Assembly: GCA_963677475.2 (NCBI GenBank)
Contig: CAXXQD010000022.1
Coordinates: forward strand, 124,001 to 188,000
Reading direction: 5' to 3'
DNA length: 64,000 bases
Source: JABMQB01 sp963677475
GTDB lineage: Bacteria > Bacteroidota > Bacteroidia > Bacteroidales > Prolixibacteraceae
A model generated the notes under the pieces. It worked only from the letters and a program-made list of their open reading frames with translations. It was not told the origin of the DNA and made no database searches. The position numbers and the translations under genes were made by a program. This document shows positions 1 through 8,307 of the stretch, piece by piece; position 1 is the first letter of the stretch, and the number at the start of each line of letters is the position of its first letter.

Positions 1-76
1 TTGCAGCTTGTTCAACACAACTGTCCCATTTTTGGATGTCAATATTTTTGTTTTTAATAAATTTTATTTCCGTCAT
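1..76 (-). CDS. N-terminus of an unidentified protein, cut by window edge
   Basis: Only the first 25 codons are visible. The ATG (positions 74-76) directly follows the stop codon of the upstream deacetylase-like gene (77-79), so the two genes abut without a spacer and are probably translated together. The peptide opens MTEIKFIKNKNIDIQKWDSC. A short beta-strand start followed by IDxQKWD resembles the start of Bacteroidota acetyltransferase/FemAB-like proteins, but too little is visible for a family call. Confidence 0.5.
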   Translation of the reverse strand, partial: MTEIKFIKNKNIDIQKWDSCVEQAA

Positions 77-1399
77 TTATTCGTTCTCCAGCTTTGCCCC
101 CAATTCATTCATAAACTCAAACACTTCCCTAAATCCCTTCCATCTTTTGTCTTCGCCCAATGTTTCGTTGTGCCATAATGCTGTAAAAGTACCACCAACT
201 TTTTTTACTTCCAACATAAGTTTCTTGATTGCTTCTTTTGATTTTTCCGGAGTGAGTCCCATATAATCTTTTAATGTTACATCCATTACCTGAAAAGGAT
301 GGATCCGGAGGGAAGTCGCTTTTTCTTTTTTTAGGTCGTAAAAGTAAAATGGCGAACAAATCCCGGCCCTAAATCCTATTCTGTTTGCATAACCCATCGT
401 ATAATCTTCTTTAATTCCATGTTTTATCAATCTCCGATAGGTTGTCGGGAATTTTAGGCGGAGGTAATGTTGCCTGCTTCTAATCACTTTTTCACCAATA
501 ATGCGTTCGAGGCGCGTTTTCTCTTTTGCAATTTTTAAGCTGTTCCCTTTTTTCGAAGAACCATACGAAGGATGAATTCCGACTTTGTATTTTTTATACG
601 TCTGTTTAATGAGTTTTCGGAGTTCTTTGTTTCTGTGCGAAATGTTTTTATCGTATTTTGCGTAATCGCCAAGAAGGAAGAAAAACAGTACTTTATCCTC
701 TTTCCCTTTAAAGATATGGTCTAAATATTCATAGGTATCGTATGGGTCCTTTTTAGATTTCAGAAGCACATCAATTTTTTCTTTGTTGAGCTTTTGTTTT
801 CCTTTTATAAGATTCTCTAACCCACTTGCAGCATGTCGCCAAAGGGCTTTGTTTTTTATTGCCCAGGCATTGTCAATGTCAATACTCATCTGAAATTCGA
901 ATTTTCGCTGTGGAAAAATAAATGATGGGTGTTTTTTAGTGATTTCCTGCGCCAACAGGTTAGCCCAAATATTTACCACAGGCTTTTCGAGGAGCATGTT
1001 TTTAGATAAAATACTCCAACGGCTGTTATACCTTTTATATTTTCCTTTTCTTTTTTCAAGGTATTCTTCCTGCCTGGTTACTACAAAAAAAGCTGCAGCA
1101 AATGGGTCAAATGGCAAAACCGAGTCTTTGGAGGTTTCGAAGAAATATTTTTCTCCTTTATACCGGACATTGCCAAAATCGGGATAAATAACCACCCTGC
1201 AATACAATAGGCGCGAAGCTTTGATATACAATTCATCCCCAAATTTTTCGAAAGAATAGTTTATTTTCGGAAGTTCCGACTTTTTAAATTCGGATGAATT
1301 GGTTGTGAAAGTGATTTTAATATTTAAGATATCTTCAAAAATTAATTTGGCGATATACTCCAAACGTGGAGAAATCTCTTCTGAATAAATGAGTAGCAT
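77..1399 (-). CDS. Polysaccharide deacetylase-like protein (DUF7033 type)
   Basis: A 440-residue protein of the Bacteroidota family that couples an N-terminal DUF7033-like region (about 1-165) to a divergent NodB-type deacetylase barrel. Visible motifs are IDIDNAW at 173-179, the place where NodB proteins carry their first Asp pair, GIHPSYGS at 274-281, which matches the HPS/T metal-binding histidine motif, GFRAGICSPFYFYD near 342-355, and LWHNETL near 408-414, a late catalytic-histidine motif. There is no signal peptide, so it is probably cytoplasmic and may act on a polysaccharide or glycolipid precursor. Its stop abuts the start of the next minus-strand gene. The family is clear; the substrate is unknown. 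Confidence 0.75.
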   Translation of the reverse strand: MLLIYSEEISPRLEYIAKLIFEDILNIKITFTTNSSEFKKSELPKINYSFEKFGDELYIKASRLLYCRVVIYPDFGNVRYKGEKYFFETSKDSVLPFDPFAAAFFVVTRQEEYLEKRKGKYKRYNSRWSILSKNMLLEKPVVNIWANLLAQEITKKHPSFIFPQRKFEFQMSIDIDNAWAIKNKALWRHAASGLENLIKGKQKLNKEKIDVLLKSKKDPYDTYEYLDHIFKGKEDKVLFFFLLGDYAKYDKNISHRNKELRKLIKQTYKKYKVGIHPSYGSSKKGNSLKIAKEKTRLERIIGEKVIRSRQHYLRLKFPTTYRRLIKHGIKEDYTMGYANRIGFRAGICSPFYFYDLKKEKATSLRIHPFQVMDVTLKDYMGLTPEKSKEAIKKLMLEVKKVGGTFTALWHNETLGEDKRWKGFREVFEFMNELGAKLENE

Positions 1400-1440
1400 A
1401 TCCTTTAGTTTAAAGAATTAGTTGATAAAATTCCACTTTT

Positions 1441-2151
1441 CTATTGTACAAGCAAACCTTCATCTGCCAGGCTAATGTAGCTGTCGTTCCCAATTATTAT
1501 GTGGTCCAGTACGCTTAGGTCCATTGTTTTAGCAGCTTCATTTATTTTTCGTGTTATCTGCAGGTCAGCATCCGAAGCGCTTAATGTTCCTGACGGATGA
1601 TTGTGGCACAATATGATCGAGCTGGCAAGCTTGTCGATAGCAGGTTTTAAAATCATTTTCACATCTATTACAGTTCCTGCAATTCCCCCCTGGCTGATCC
1701 TTTGCTTCTCTATTATTTTATTCCCCCGGTTCAGGAGTAGGATCCAAAATTCTTCGTGAGGAAGATCCGATAAAAGAGGGGTAAATACATCAGCAACATC
1801 TTTGCTTGAAGTAATTTTTTCTTTTATAAAAACATCTGCATCTTTTCGGCGTTTCCCGAGTTCGAGGGCTGCTAAAATATTGATTGCTTTTGCTTCTCCA
1901 ATCCCATTAAAAGCCGTTAATTCGTCAATGCTCATTTTGCTTAATTCAGCAATATTGTTGTTGGCAGATTTCAGAATCCTTCGCGAAAGCTCAACTGCCG
2001 ATTCTTCAACATTCCCTGAGCCAATAAGTATGGCAATTAATTCAGCATCAGAAAGTGCCCTGGATCCATTGGTTTGAAGTTTCTCCCTTGGCCTGTCCTC
2101 AACCGCCCAATCTTTTATATTAAGCTTTTTATATTCAGACACAACAAGCAA
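1441..2151 (-). CDS. radC: RadC family JAMM/MPN domain protein
   Basis: RadC-like protein of up to 236 residues. An N-terminal helix-hairpin-helix segment (FNGIGEAKA, about 81-89) is followed by a JAB/MPN domain with the conserved EE in PHEEFW (about 133-134) and the zinc motif HNHPSG (183-188) ending in SDAD (193-196). RadC was named as a DNA repair protein, but its biochemical role is not settled. No in-frame ATG occurs near the start. The frame opens with TTG at 2151 and has a GTG three codons later (2142), which is the more likely start. It stands alone, with a terminator from rpsT lying between it and the S20 gene. Confidence 0.85.
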   Translation of the reverse strand: MLVVSEYKKLNIKDWAVEDRPREKLQTNGSRALSDAELIAILIGSGNVEESAVELSRRILKSANNNIAELSKMSIDELTAFNGIGEAKAINILAALELGKRRKDADVFIKEKITSSKDVADVFTPLLSDLPHEEFWILLLNRGNKIIEKQRISQGGIAGTVIDVKMILKPAIDKLASSIILCHNHPSGTLSASDADLQITRKINEAAKTMDLSVLDHIIIGNDSYISLADEGLLVQ

Positions 2152-2252
2152 TTTGCCATTAAATTTACTAATTATTGTGTGACAATGGGAACTTAGGACA
2201 GATAAAATATTAAAAAAATAAATGAATCAAATTTAGCAATAAACAGGAACAC

Positions 2253-2282
2253 AAAAAACCTCTCCAAAATTAATTGAAGAGG
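2253..2282 (-). terminator. Intrinsic terminator of rpsT
   Basis: Read on the minus strand, CCTCTTCAA and TTTGGAGAGG form a stem around a short AT-rich loop, followed immediately by a run of six T residues. It lies 25 bases after the rpsT stop codon. Confidence 0.75.
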
Positions 2283-2307
2283 CTCGAAATATCTTTAAAA
2301 ATGCTCT

Positions 2308-2559
2308 TTACAGCTTACTGATATGAAGAGCTAATTTAGATTTAAGATTTGATGCTTTGTTGTTATGAATGATATTCTTTTTTGCAAGTTTATCAATCAA
2401 ACAAACAACTTCGGAATATTTTTTTGAAGCTGCATCTTTATCAGATTCATTCCTTAAATCCCTGATGGCATTACGAGTAGTTTTTGCAAAATATTTATTA
2501 TGCACTTTTTTCTTCTGGTCTTGCCTAATCCTTTTTAATGCTGACTTATGATGTGCCAT
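2308..2559 (-). CDS. rpsT: 30S ribosomal protein S20
   Basis: An 83-residue basic protein starting MAHHKSALKRIRQ, the standard S20 opening, and of normal S20 length. It binds 16S rRNA early in small-subunit assembly. The ATG is 25 bases downstream of the tRNA-Glu gene on the same strand. No promoter motif is seen in that gap, so it is probably co-transcribed with the tRNA from the promoter at 2687-2717 and ends at the hairpin at 2253-2282. Confidence 0.97.
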   Translation of the reverse strand: MAHHKSALKRIRQDQKKKVHNKYFAKTTRNAIRDLRNESDKDAASKKYSEVVCLIDKLAKKNIIHNNKASNLKSKLALHISKL

Positions 2560-2584
2560 TTTAATTTTCCTTTCTAAAAATTTG

Positions 2585-2656
2585 TAGCCCGTAGGGGATT
2601 CGAACCCCTGCTACCAGGATGAAAACCTGGCGTCCTAACCCCTAGACGAACGGGCC
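2585..2656 (-). tRNA. tRNA-Glu (anticodon TTC)
   Basis: A 72-nt cloverleaf on the minus strand. The acceptor stem GGCCCGT pairs with ACGGGCT (one G-T wobble), the anticodon stem CCAGG/CCTGG encloses the loop TTTTCAT (anticodon TTC), and the T arm is AGGGG-TTCGAAT-CCCCT. CCA is not encoded. It is the first gene of a probable tRNA-Glu/rpsT transcript. Confidence 0.97.
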
Positions 2657-2686
2657 CCTATTTAATTTCCCTTAAATTTGGGACTG

Positions 2687-2717
2687 CAAAAATAAATCAT
2701 TTTTTAATGCCACCAAA
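2687..2717 (-). promoter_or_regulatory. Bacteroidota-type promoter for tRNA-Glu/rpsT
   Basis: On the minus strand, TTTG (2714-2717) and TATTTTTG (2687-2694) are separated by 19 bases, an exact fit to the Bacteroidota primary-sigma consensus TTTG-N19-TAnnTTTG. It ends 30 bases before the tRNA. Confidence 0.8.
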
Positions 2718-2862
2718 TTTTTTGAAGTTTTTTTTACTCCTTTTTACACGAATTTTCGGTGAACTGATTTTTTAATTTCGCGTTGCAAATAAAATACCTT
2801 TTTTTGGACTTACAAAACAAAAAATGCATTCTGCAGAAAAAATTTGTGCCTGCAATGTGTTT

Positions 2863-3804
2863 TTACCTCCATTTAACAATTGTTCCGCGTTCATTATCGA
2901 GCATGTAATTCGGGATGGTTTCTTTTATTTCCCTGTGCATCAATGTGATAAGTTTGTGTTTGGCAAAATGGCGCGAATAAACCAGGCTAACTTCCCTTAA
3001 TGGTTTAATATTGCTAAATGAAAGAACATTTGCCAGCCTTTCTTTCGACATGCCGCTTTTGGCGAGTTCGGGAATGAGGGTGAGCCCTCCTTCCATATCA
3101 ACAATGTTCATCAATGTTTCTAAAGAACCTGCTTCGAAATAAAATGGCAATTCACTGTTTGCTGTTCCCATAAACGAACAAAGATTGACAATTTGGTGCC
3201 GAAAACAATGCCCGTCGCTCAAAAGCCAAATCTCAGGAACGGCAATATCTTCCACATTAATTTCTTTCTTTTTATGCAAAGGGTGATTTTTATTTGCGTA
3301 AATAAGCATCTCTTCATAAAAAATGGGTTTTTCATTGATTTTCTCTTCTTCAAGAGGTGTTACCAATATTCCCACATCAATTAAATCTTTTTGGAGAAGT
3401 TTGATGATATTTTCGGTGGTTTGTTCTTCAACTTTTATAAATATGTTCGGATATTTTTTTTTATAGTGGCCAATAAAAAGAGGCAGCAGATAGGGTGCAA
3501 GTGTGGGTATAATCCCAATTCTGATCATTCCCGACACCTGGTTTTTATGGTCTTTAATAATATTATTAATTTCTTCCGACTGTTTTAAAGTGACCCTGGC
3601 CTGAGCAATAATCCGCTCACCAATGTCGGTTGGGATTAACGGGTGCTTGCTTCGGTCGAAAATGATGACTTCCAAATCTTCTTCGAGCTTTTTTATTTGC
3701 ATTGAAAGGGTTGGTTGTGTGATAAAACAATGTTCGGCAGCTTTGCCGAAATGACGGTAGGTATCTACAGCAACAATGTATTCAAGTTGAGTTAAGGTAA
3801 TCAT
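2863..3804 (-). CDS. oxyR: OxyR, hydrogen-peroxide-sensing LysR-type regulator
   Basis: A 313-residue LysR-type regulator. The winged helix-turn-helix occupies about residues 1-60 (LTQLEYIVAVDTYRHFGKAA, then QPTLSMQIKKLE) and a periplasmic-binding-protein-like effector domain follows from about 92. The segment GHCFRHQIVNLC places cysteines at 200 and 209, nine residues apart, matching the peroxide-reactive C199/C208 pair of E. coli OxyR. That supports OxyR over a generic LysR protein. The expected regulon (catalase, Dps, alkyl hydroperoxide reductase) is not in this window. A candidate operator lies just upstream at 3829-3843. Confidence 0.92.
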   Translation of the reverse strand: MITLTQLEYIVAVDTYRHFGKAAEHCFITQPTLSMQIKKLEEDLEVIIFDRSKHPLIPTDIGERIIAQARVTLKQSEEINNIIKDHKNQVSGMIRIGIIPTLAPYLLPLFIGHYKKKYPNIFIKVEEQTTENIIKLLQKDLIDVGILVTPLEEEKINEKPIFYEEMLIYANKNHPLHKKKEINVEDIAVPEIWLLSDGHCFRHQIVNLCSFMGTANSELPFYFEAGSLETLMNIVDMEGGLTLIPELAKSGMSKERLANVLSFSNIKPLREVSLVYSRHFAKHKLITLMHREIKETIPNYMLDNERGTIVKWR

Positions 3805-3828
3805 GGTTTTTATTTATAATCTATAAAA

Positions 3829-3843
3829 ATAGAAAATAACTAT
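3829..3843. promoter_or_regulatory. Candidate OxyR operator upstream of oxyR
   Basis: The 15-bp inverted repeat ATAG-N7-CTAT lies 25 bp upstream of the oxyR start, with a further CTAT at 3821-3824. ATAG-N7-CTAT is the half-operator pattern described for OxyR. The region is very AT-rich, so chance occurrence is possible. Confidence 0.4.
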
Positions 3844-3889
3844 AGAATAAAAATTAAGTTGTCGTTAATTAAATAATATTGTTTTAGAA

Positions 3890-4405
3890 TTATTGAAAAG
3901 CAGTTTGTCGGAGCCATTCGAAAGCCGCAACTGATATAGCATGTGAAACATTTAACGACTTGCAACCACCAGGCATCGGGATATAAGCATTCTGGTGGCT
4001 GGCATTTACAATTTCTTCGGGCAACCCTTTTGATTCGCTACCTACGATAAGAACCGTTTTTTGGGGCAGTTTTACTGTGTAAATGTTTTCAGCACCATCT
4101 GAGGTTTCAATACTAACACGTATAAAACCAGGAGGAAGCGAAGCATCAAAATTACTTTCATCAATAATTTCCCAATCCATCTGGTCAAAACTAAACCCTG
4201 CTGTTTTTTTTATTTCCGACGTTCGTTTTTTCATCCCGTTATCCACAAAAATAACTTTCAATGCCCCAACGTTATGCGCAAGGCGGATAATTTGCCCCAT
4301 GTTGCCAGGGGTTTTAAGTTTCCAGGCAACAATTATTAATTGACTTTCGCCGGGATTTACTTCAGGGTTGATATTCTTAAAAAATTCCACTGAATTTGTA
4401 TTCAT
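3890..4405 (-). CDS. SpoU/TrmH family RNA 2'-O-methyltransferase
   Basis: A 171-residue SPOUT methyltransferase with the three SpoU motifs: KTPGNMGQIIR (31-41), VLIVGSESKGLP (118-129) and IPMPGGCKSLNVSHA (142-156), the last forming the trefoil-knot SAM pocket. It lacks the N-terminal substrate-binding extension of RlmB, so the size resembles TrmH/TrmL-type enzymes. The target nucleotide cannot be told from sequence. The ATG at 4405 is preferred over an in-frame TTG four codons upstream. It is transcribed divergently from the lipoprotein gene at 4467. Confidence 0.88.
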   Translation of the reverse strand: MNTNSVEFFKNINPEVNPGESQLIIVAWKLKTPGNMGQIIRLAHNVGALKVIFVDNGMKKRTSEIKKTAGFSFDQMDWEIIDESNFDASLPPGFIRVSIETSDGAENIYTVKLPQKTVLIVGSESKGLPEEIVNASHQNAYIPMPGGCKSLNVSHAISVAAFEWLRQTAFQ

Positions 4406-4466
4406 GATGGCAGACAAGGTTTTATTGGAGGCAAAAAATAGTATTTTTGTTTGAAAATGAAGAATT

Positions 4467-5261
4467 ATGAAGTCATTAACTTATATTTCCATCTTTATAA
4501 TCACAGTTGTTTTGTTTGCATGTGGCCCATCGCAGGAAGATTTGGCCCGGGTAAGGTTGAGTAAAGCAAAGATTTTGCTTGAAAACAGGGATACTTCCAA
4601 TGCATTGCTTCAATTAGACTCGATTGCAAAACTTTACCCAAAAGCGGTTTATTCAATTAATGCCGCCAAAAACCTAAAGAACGAAATTTCGTGGGACATC
4701 CTGCAAAAAAATGAAATTGAACTCGACTCTGTTAAAACTTTAATTTCCGATCTGGAAAAGAATTTCACCAAAGAAAAAACAGAGTTTGACAGATATACGC
4801 AATACAATCATAAGAAACAAAATTTTGAACGAAGGTGGGACGAATCGTATATTAAAATACATTTGGACGAGCGTGGCGAATTATATATTTCGAGCAATTA
4901 CCATGGGAAAGAATGGCTGGACCATACAGGGATGAGGGTTTACGATGGCCCGGATCAGGCAAAAACCGAAAAAGTTGCGCTGGACAGCCCTGATAACCAT
5001 CGAAGCGATTTTATGGAAGTGAAATGGGAAAAGGTGACCTATCGGGATGGGAAGGACAACGGGGTGATTGAATTTATAGCCAATAATACCCAAAGGCACT
5101 TGAAAGCGGTATTCCTGGGGGAACGATATTTTTATATAATCCTTGAAGATTACGACAAAAAGGCGGTTAAGGATGCATTTGAATTATCGAAGCTCATAAA
5201 AAGGGAAAAACAATTGATGAAAGCAACCGCTGCTTTGCAAAAGCAATTGGATATTCAATAA
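4467..5261 (+). CDS. Lipoprotein of unknown function
   Basis: A 264-residue protein with a short lipoprotein signal (lipobox LFAC, Cys19), then a helical region (about 24-110) rich in charged residues and resembling a tetratricopeptide/coiled-coil stalk (ALLQLDSIAKLYPKA), and a C-terminal beta-rich domain (about 120-230) containing paired aromatic residues. It should be lipid-anchored in the envelope. A TATTTTTG element (4442-4449) sits 17 bases before the ATG and may be its promoter. The diacylglycerol kinase gene follows 43 bases downstream on the same strand, suggesting an operon. I do not recognise the family. Confidence 0.7.
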   Translation: MKSLTYISIFIITVVLFACGPSQEDLARVRLSKAKILLENRDTSNALLQLDSIAKLYPKAVYSINAAKNLKNEISWDILQKNEIELDSVKTLISDLEKNFTKEKTEFDRYTQYNHKKQNFERRWDESYIKIHLDERGELYISSNYHGKEWLDHTGMRVYDGPDQAKTEKVALDSPDNHRSDFMEVKWEKVTYRDGKDNGVIEFIANNTQRHLKAVFLGERYFYIILEDYDKKAVKDAFELSKLIKREKQLMKATAALQKQLDIQ

Positions 5262-5304
5262 TTCAAGATTATTTTAGTTCTTTTTACACTAAGGTTTTTG
5301 CAGG

Positions 5305-5685
5305 ATGAAATCGAAAAAATTTTCAGTTAAAAAAAGGCTTAAAAGCTTCCGATATGCTTTTCAGGGGTTAAAAGCCTTGTTAATAGAAGAGCATAATGCA
5401 AGGATCCACTTTGTTGTTGCATTTATAGTTGTTGCCGCAGGAGTGGTATTTAAACTTCGCCCTTACGAATGGATTGCAGTTATATTCGCAATAGGTGTTG
5501 TTATTACTACCGAAATATTGAATTCTGCAATAGAAAACCTTTGTGATTTTATAACTCCCGAGCGAAACGAAAAAATTAAAAAAATAAAAGACCTTGCTGC
5601 CGCCGGGGTATTAATTAGTGCCATTAGTGCAGGAATAATCGGTTTGATTGTCTTCCTTCCAAAAATTGTGGCTTTGGTTTCTTAG
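5305..5685 (+). CDS. dgkA: Diacylglycerol/undecaprenol kinase (DgkA type)
   Basis: A 126-residue integral membrane kinase. After a basic cytoplasmic start (KKRLKSFRYAFQGLK) come E29 and N31, the signature ITTEILNSAIENLCD (67-81), which supplies the catalytic Glu and Asn, and KDLAAAGVL (95-103) before the last membrane segment. Three hydrophobic segments lie at about 34-48, 55-72 and 100-122. Enzymes of this size in Bacteroidota phosphorylate undecaprenol or diacylglycerol for lipid-carrier recycling. Which lipid is used here cannot be decided from sequence. It is probably in an operon with the preceding lipoprotein gene and converges on the gene at 5723. Confidence 0.92.
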   Translation: MKSKKFSVKKRLKSFRYAFQGLKALLIEEHNARIHFVVAFIVVAAGVVFKLRPYEWIAVIFAIGVVITTEILNSAIENLCDFITPERNEKIKKIKDLAAAGVLISAISAGIIGLIVFLPKIVALVS

Positions 5686-5722
5686 GGTAATTAAAATTTG
5701 TTTGCATAGGCTTTCACATATA

Positions 5723-8233
5723 TCATTCAATAACATTTACAAATGTTCTTTTTACACGCTTTGAAACGACAAAGTAAGGTGCCCAGATACACAGGTTTAG
5801 GAACTCCCTGGCTAATTCTTTATAATTATCGCTTGATATCTCATTAAAATAACTGAGTAGGATCTGATCTGCAATAACGTAGAAGAAAAAAGTAATGCGG
5901 AAAATAATATAAAGGTTAGGGAAAGTACTTCTTTTTTTGTGCAAAATAATTAGAAGAAATATGTTAAATAAAAAGAAAACAATACTACCAATATACTCCA
6001 TAATAAACGTAAACAACCATAAATCTTTGTGTTTGAAATTGATGTTGTTATAAACCCCGGAAATTAATTGTTGATTAAAAAAAGAATTTTCCACAATACT
6101 TATTATAGGGAAGATAAGCGTTATATACAATCCAATAATTGGGAGGATTAACCATCCTCCAAATGCTTTTGCTGGATATGGAGTACGTTGGGAGCTGCCA
6201 TTGTACAGGTATAATTTTTTTAACAATAAAGTTACAAGAGCGACTACAACGCACCCTAAAATCAAAATCCACCAATTAAATTTAAATTGTTTGTTTCCGA
6301 CGCCCCAATAAAAGTAATTGTAGGTGAGGTTATTAATTTTATCACGATCTTCAGAATATTTTTCAATCTCATTTGCTGGAACAAAATCTCTTTTGCTTCT
6401 ATATGAATAGGATATTTTTATTTTATTTTCGCTGATCTTTTCGCTATAAGTAAATTCCAAATTATCATTGACAACAGAATCTTTTGAATTTGGGAGATTA
6501 AATGTTTTCCGCTTTGGCAACACAACTTCAACCTCACCCTGCACTTTTACAGGATGTTTAATAGTCATTGGTAATTTCCTTGATAAATCATTCGAGATTA
6601 CAATTTCGGGTTTTAGGTTTGTAGCATATATTGAAAAATATTTTTCGGGATCATTTTCTTTAGTTTCAAAAAAATCAGGGATTTCGTAATATTCAGTGAC
6701 AATAAAAATGTTTTTTTTGTCATCATTTTCAATATGAAAAGGTTTATCCTGAAAAGATATTTTTGGATAATAATTACTATAGTAATTTAAATAATTCTCT
6801 TTTATTTCATTTTGCGGGGTGTTTTTGAAATAGTTCCGATTATAATTTGCCTCATTTCCATATGATATGGTTTTTACCACATATTCAGCATTTGATATGC
6901 TGTCTTTTAAATAATAGGATTCTAGTATATCTATATTCTTTAAGAATCCGCTTTTTGATGGTTCTAATTCAGTGTTCTTGCTATCGAGTACTAAAACCAA
7001 TCCATAATCAGGGAAATAAAAATCCTTTAATCCTCCATATTGAGGTTTAAAAGTGGGGTCGATCCAGTATATTTCATCATTATATTCAAGCTTAACAACA
7101 ACATGGTTAAATGCAAAAGGCGAAGGCAAATGGTCATCATAAGAAATTATTTTATTGGTATTTGCGTATGTAATCCATGATTTGACTCCAATCTGATTTA
7201 ATAACAAATGAAGCAAATAAGATTTATCTTTACAATCACCAAATTTTTGTTGAATTACCTGATTATAAGAATGTGGTTTATGGGAGTTAATACCATCTTC
7301 CATTCCCAAATATCTTATTTCATTTTGCACAAATTGGATAGCTGAGATGATTTGTTCTTCCTTAGATTTTATTCTCCCAAATTCTTCAATCTTATTCTTA
7401 AGCTCAATACACACTGGTTCTTTTAACGAATACATATTTTTTGACCACCTTTTTACTTCTTGCCAATTTTTGAAGCTTGTAAGCTCATAGCTTTGAAATG
7501 GATTGCACCAGGCTGGTATATCCTCATCGAGTAAATAAGGTTTTAAAGAATCAATTTCCCAAGAAATAGTATTTAAGTTATTTTTAATTAGTTGAGTAGG
7601 TTTTGGGGCGTCATTTTTTAATTGTTCTTTATATTTTAAATTGTTTTTGAACAAAAATGATTTATATAATTTGTGAACGTATTGGGAGTAATTAAGCCTG
7701 GTATAGTAATAATGTATATCCGAAAATAAGGGATTATCTCCTGTAATTGTATAAGCATAATCAAGGACATCACCTTTTCTAATATCATTTAAAATTACAT
7801 ACGCAGAAATAGTCCCATTATATAGAAAACTGCCCGCTTGCTGTTCGTTTCTAACTATATTAACCTCTTCTTTTTTTAATTTATTGATAAGTTTGCCTTC
7901 ACGATAAATATTGATATAATGCAGGTCAAGTTCATTAAATGATGGATCGATCGATATCCAAATCTCAGAATTGTTTTGAACACCCGATTCGGTATTTAAT
8001 TTTTGAATGAAATGATTATAATTTTCTTGTTGAATCTTATTTTCCTGTTTGTCAACCAAAAAATATGTTACCTCGCCTTCAAAATGTATGTTTGATAATG
8101 AATCTAGGTTTAATTTAAATTCTCTTATCCAAGAAGGGGGAGGATTTAAATTGACATATTTTTCATACTGCGCTTGAGAGCTAAAATAGGATATAAAGAA
8201 AATAATGTAAAAGAGAGTTAACTTGCGGATCAT
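5723..8233 (-). CDS. DUF3857/transglutaminase-like protein with C-terminal DUF2569 membrane domain
   Basis: An 836-residue envelope protein with a signal peptide (about 1-21). A DUF3857 region (about 45-230) is followed by a transglutaminase-like core. C334 in FGDCKDKSYLL, H377 in FNHVVV and D392 in YWIDPTF form the expected Cys-His-Asp triad. A beta-rich region leads to a membrane segment near 655-680, and the tail, beginning FGGWLILPIIGLY, resembles DUF2569 with three or four further membrane helices. DUF3857-transglutaminase proteins are common in Bacteroidota and lack a defined substrate. The added DUF2569 module is less usual. It is apparently monocistronic. Confidence 0.82.
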   Translation of the reverse strand: MIRKLTLFYIIFFISYFSSQAQYEKYVNLNPPPSWIREFKLNLDSLSNIHFEGEVTYFLVDKQENKIQQENYNHFIQKLNTESGVQNNSEIWISIDPSFNELDLHYINIYREGKLINKLKKEEVNIVRNEQQAGSFLYNGTISAYVILNDIRKGDVLDYAYTITGDNPLFSDIHYYYTRLNYSQYVHKLYKSFLFKNNLKYKEQLKNDAPKPTQLIKNNLNTISWEIDSLKPYLLDEDIPAWCNPFQSYELTSFKNWQEVKRWSKNMYSLKEPVCIELKNKIEEFGRIKSKEEQIISAIQFVQNEIRYLGMEDGINSHKPHSYNQVIQQKFGDCKDKSYLLHLLLNQIGVKSWITYANTNKIISYDDHLPSPFAFNHVVVKLEYNDEIYWIDPTFKPQYGGLKDFYFPDYGLVLVLDSKNTELEPSKSGFLKNIDILESYYLKDSISNAEYVVKTISYGNEANYNRNYFKNTPQNEIKENYLNYYSNYYPKISFQDKPFHIENDDKKNIFIVTEYYEIPDFFETKENDPEKYFSIYATNLKPEIVISNDLSRKLPMTIKHPVKVQGEVEVVLPKRKTFNLPNSKDSVVNDNLEFTYSEKISENKIKISYSYRSKRDFVPANEIEKYSEDRDKINNLTYNYFYWGVGNKQFKFNWWILILGCVVVALVTLLLKKLYLYNGSSQRTPYPAKAFGGWLILPIIGLYITLIFPIISIVENSFFNQQLISGVYNNINFKHKDLWLFTFIMEYIGSIVFFLFNIFLLIILHKKRSTFPNLYIIFRITFFFYVIADQILLSYFNEISSDNYKELAREFLNLCIWAPYFVVSKRVKRTFVNVIE

Positions 8234-8307
8234 ATTTTAAATGCTTAGGCAATTAATTAAAAGTTGGGAATAGTAATTTTTCAAATTATTTACTGGTGTT
8301 AAATTTA

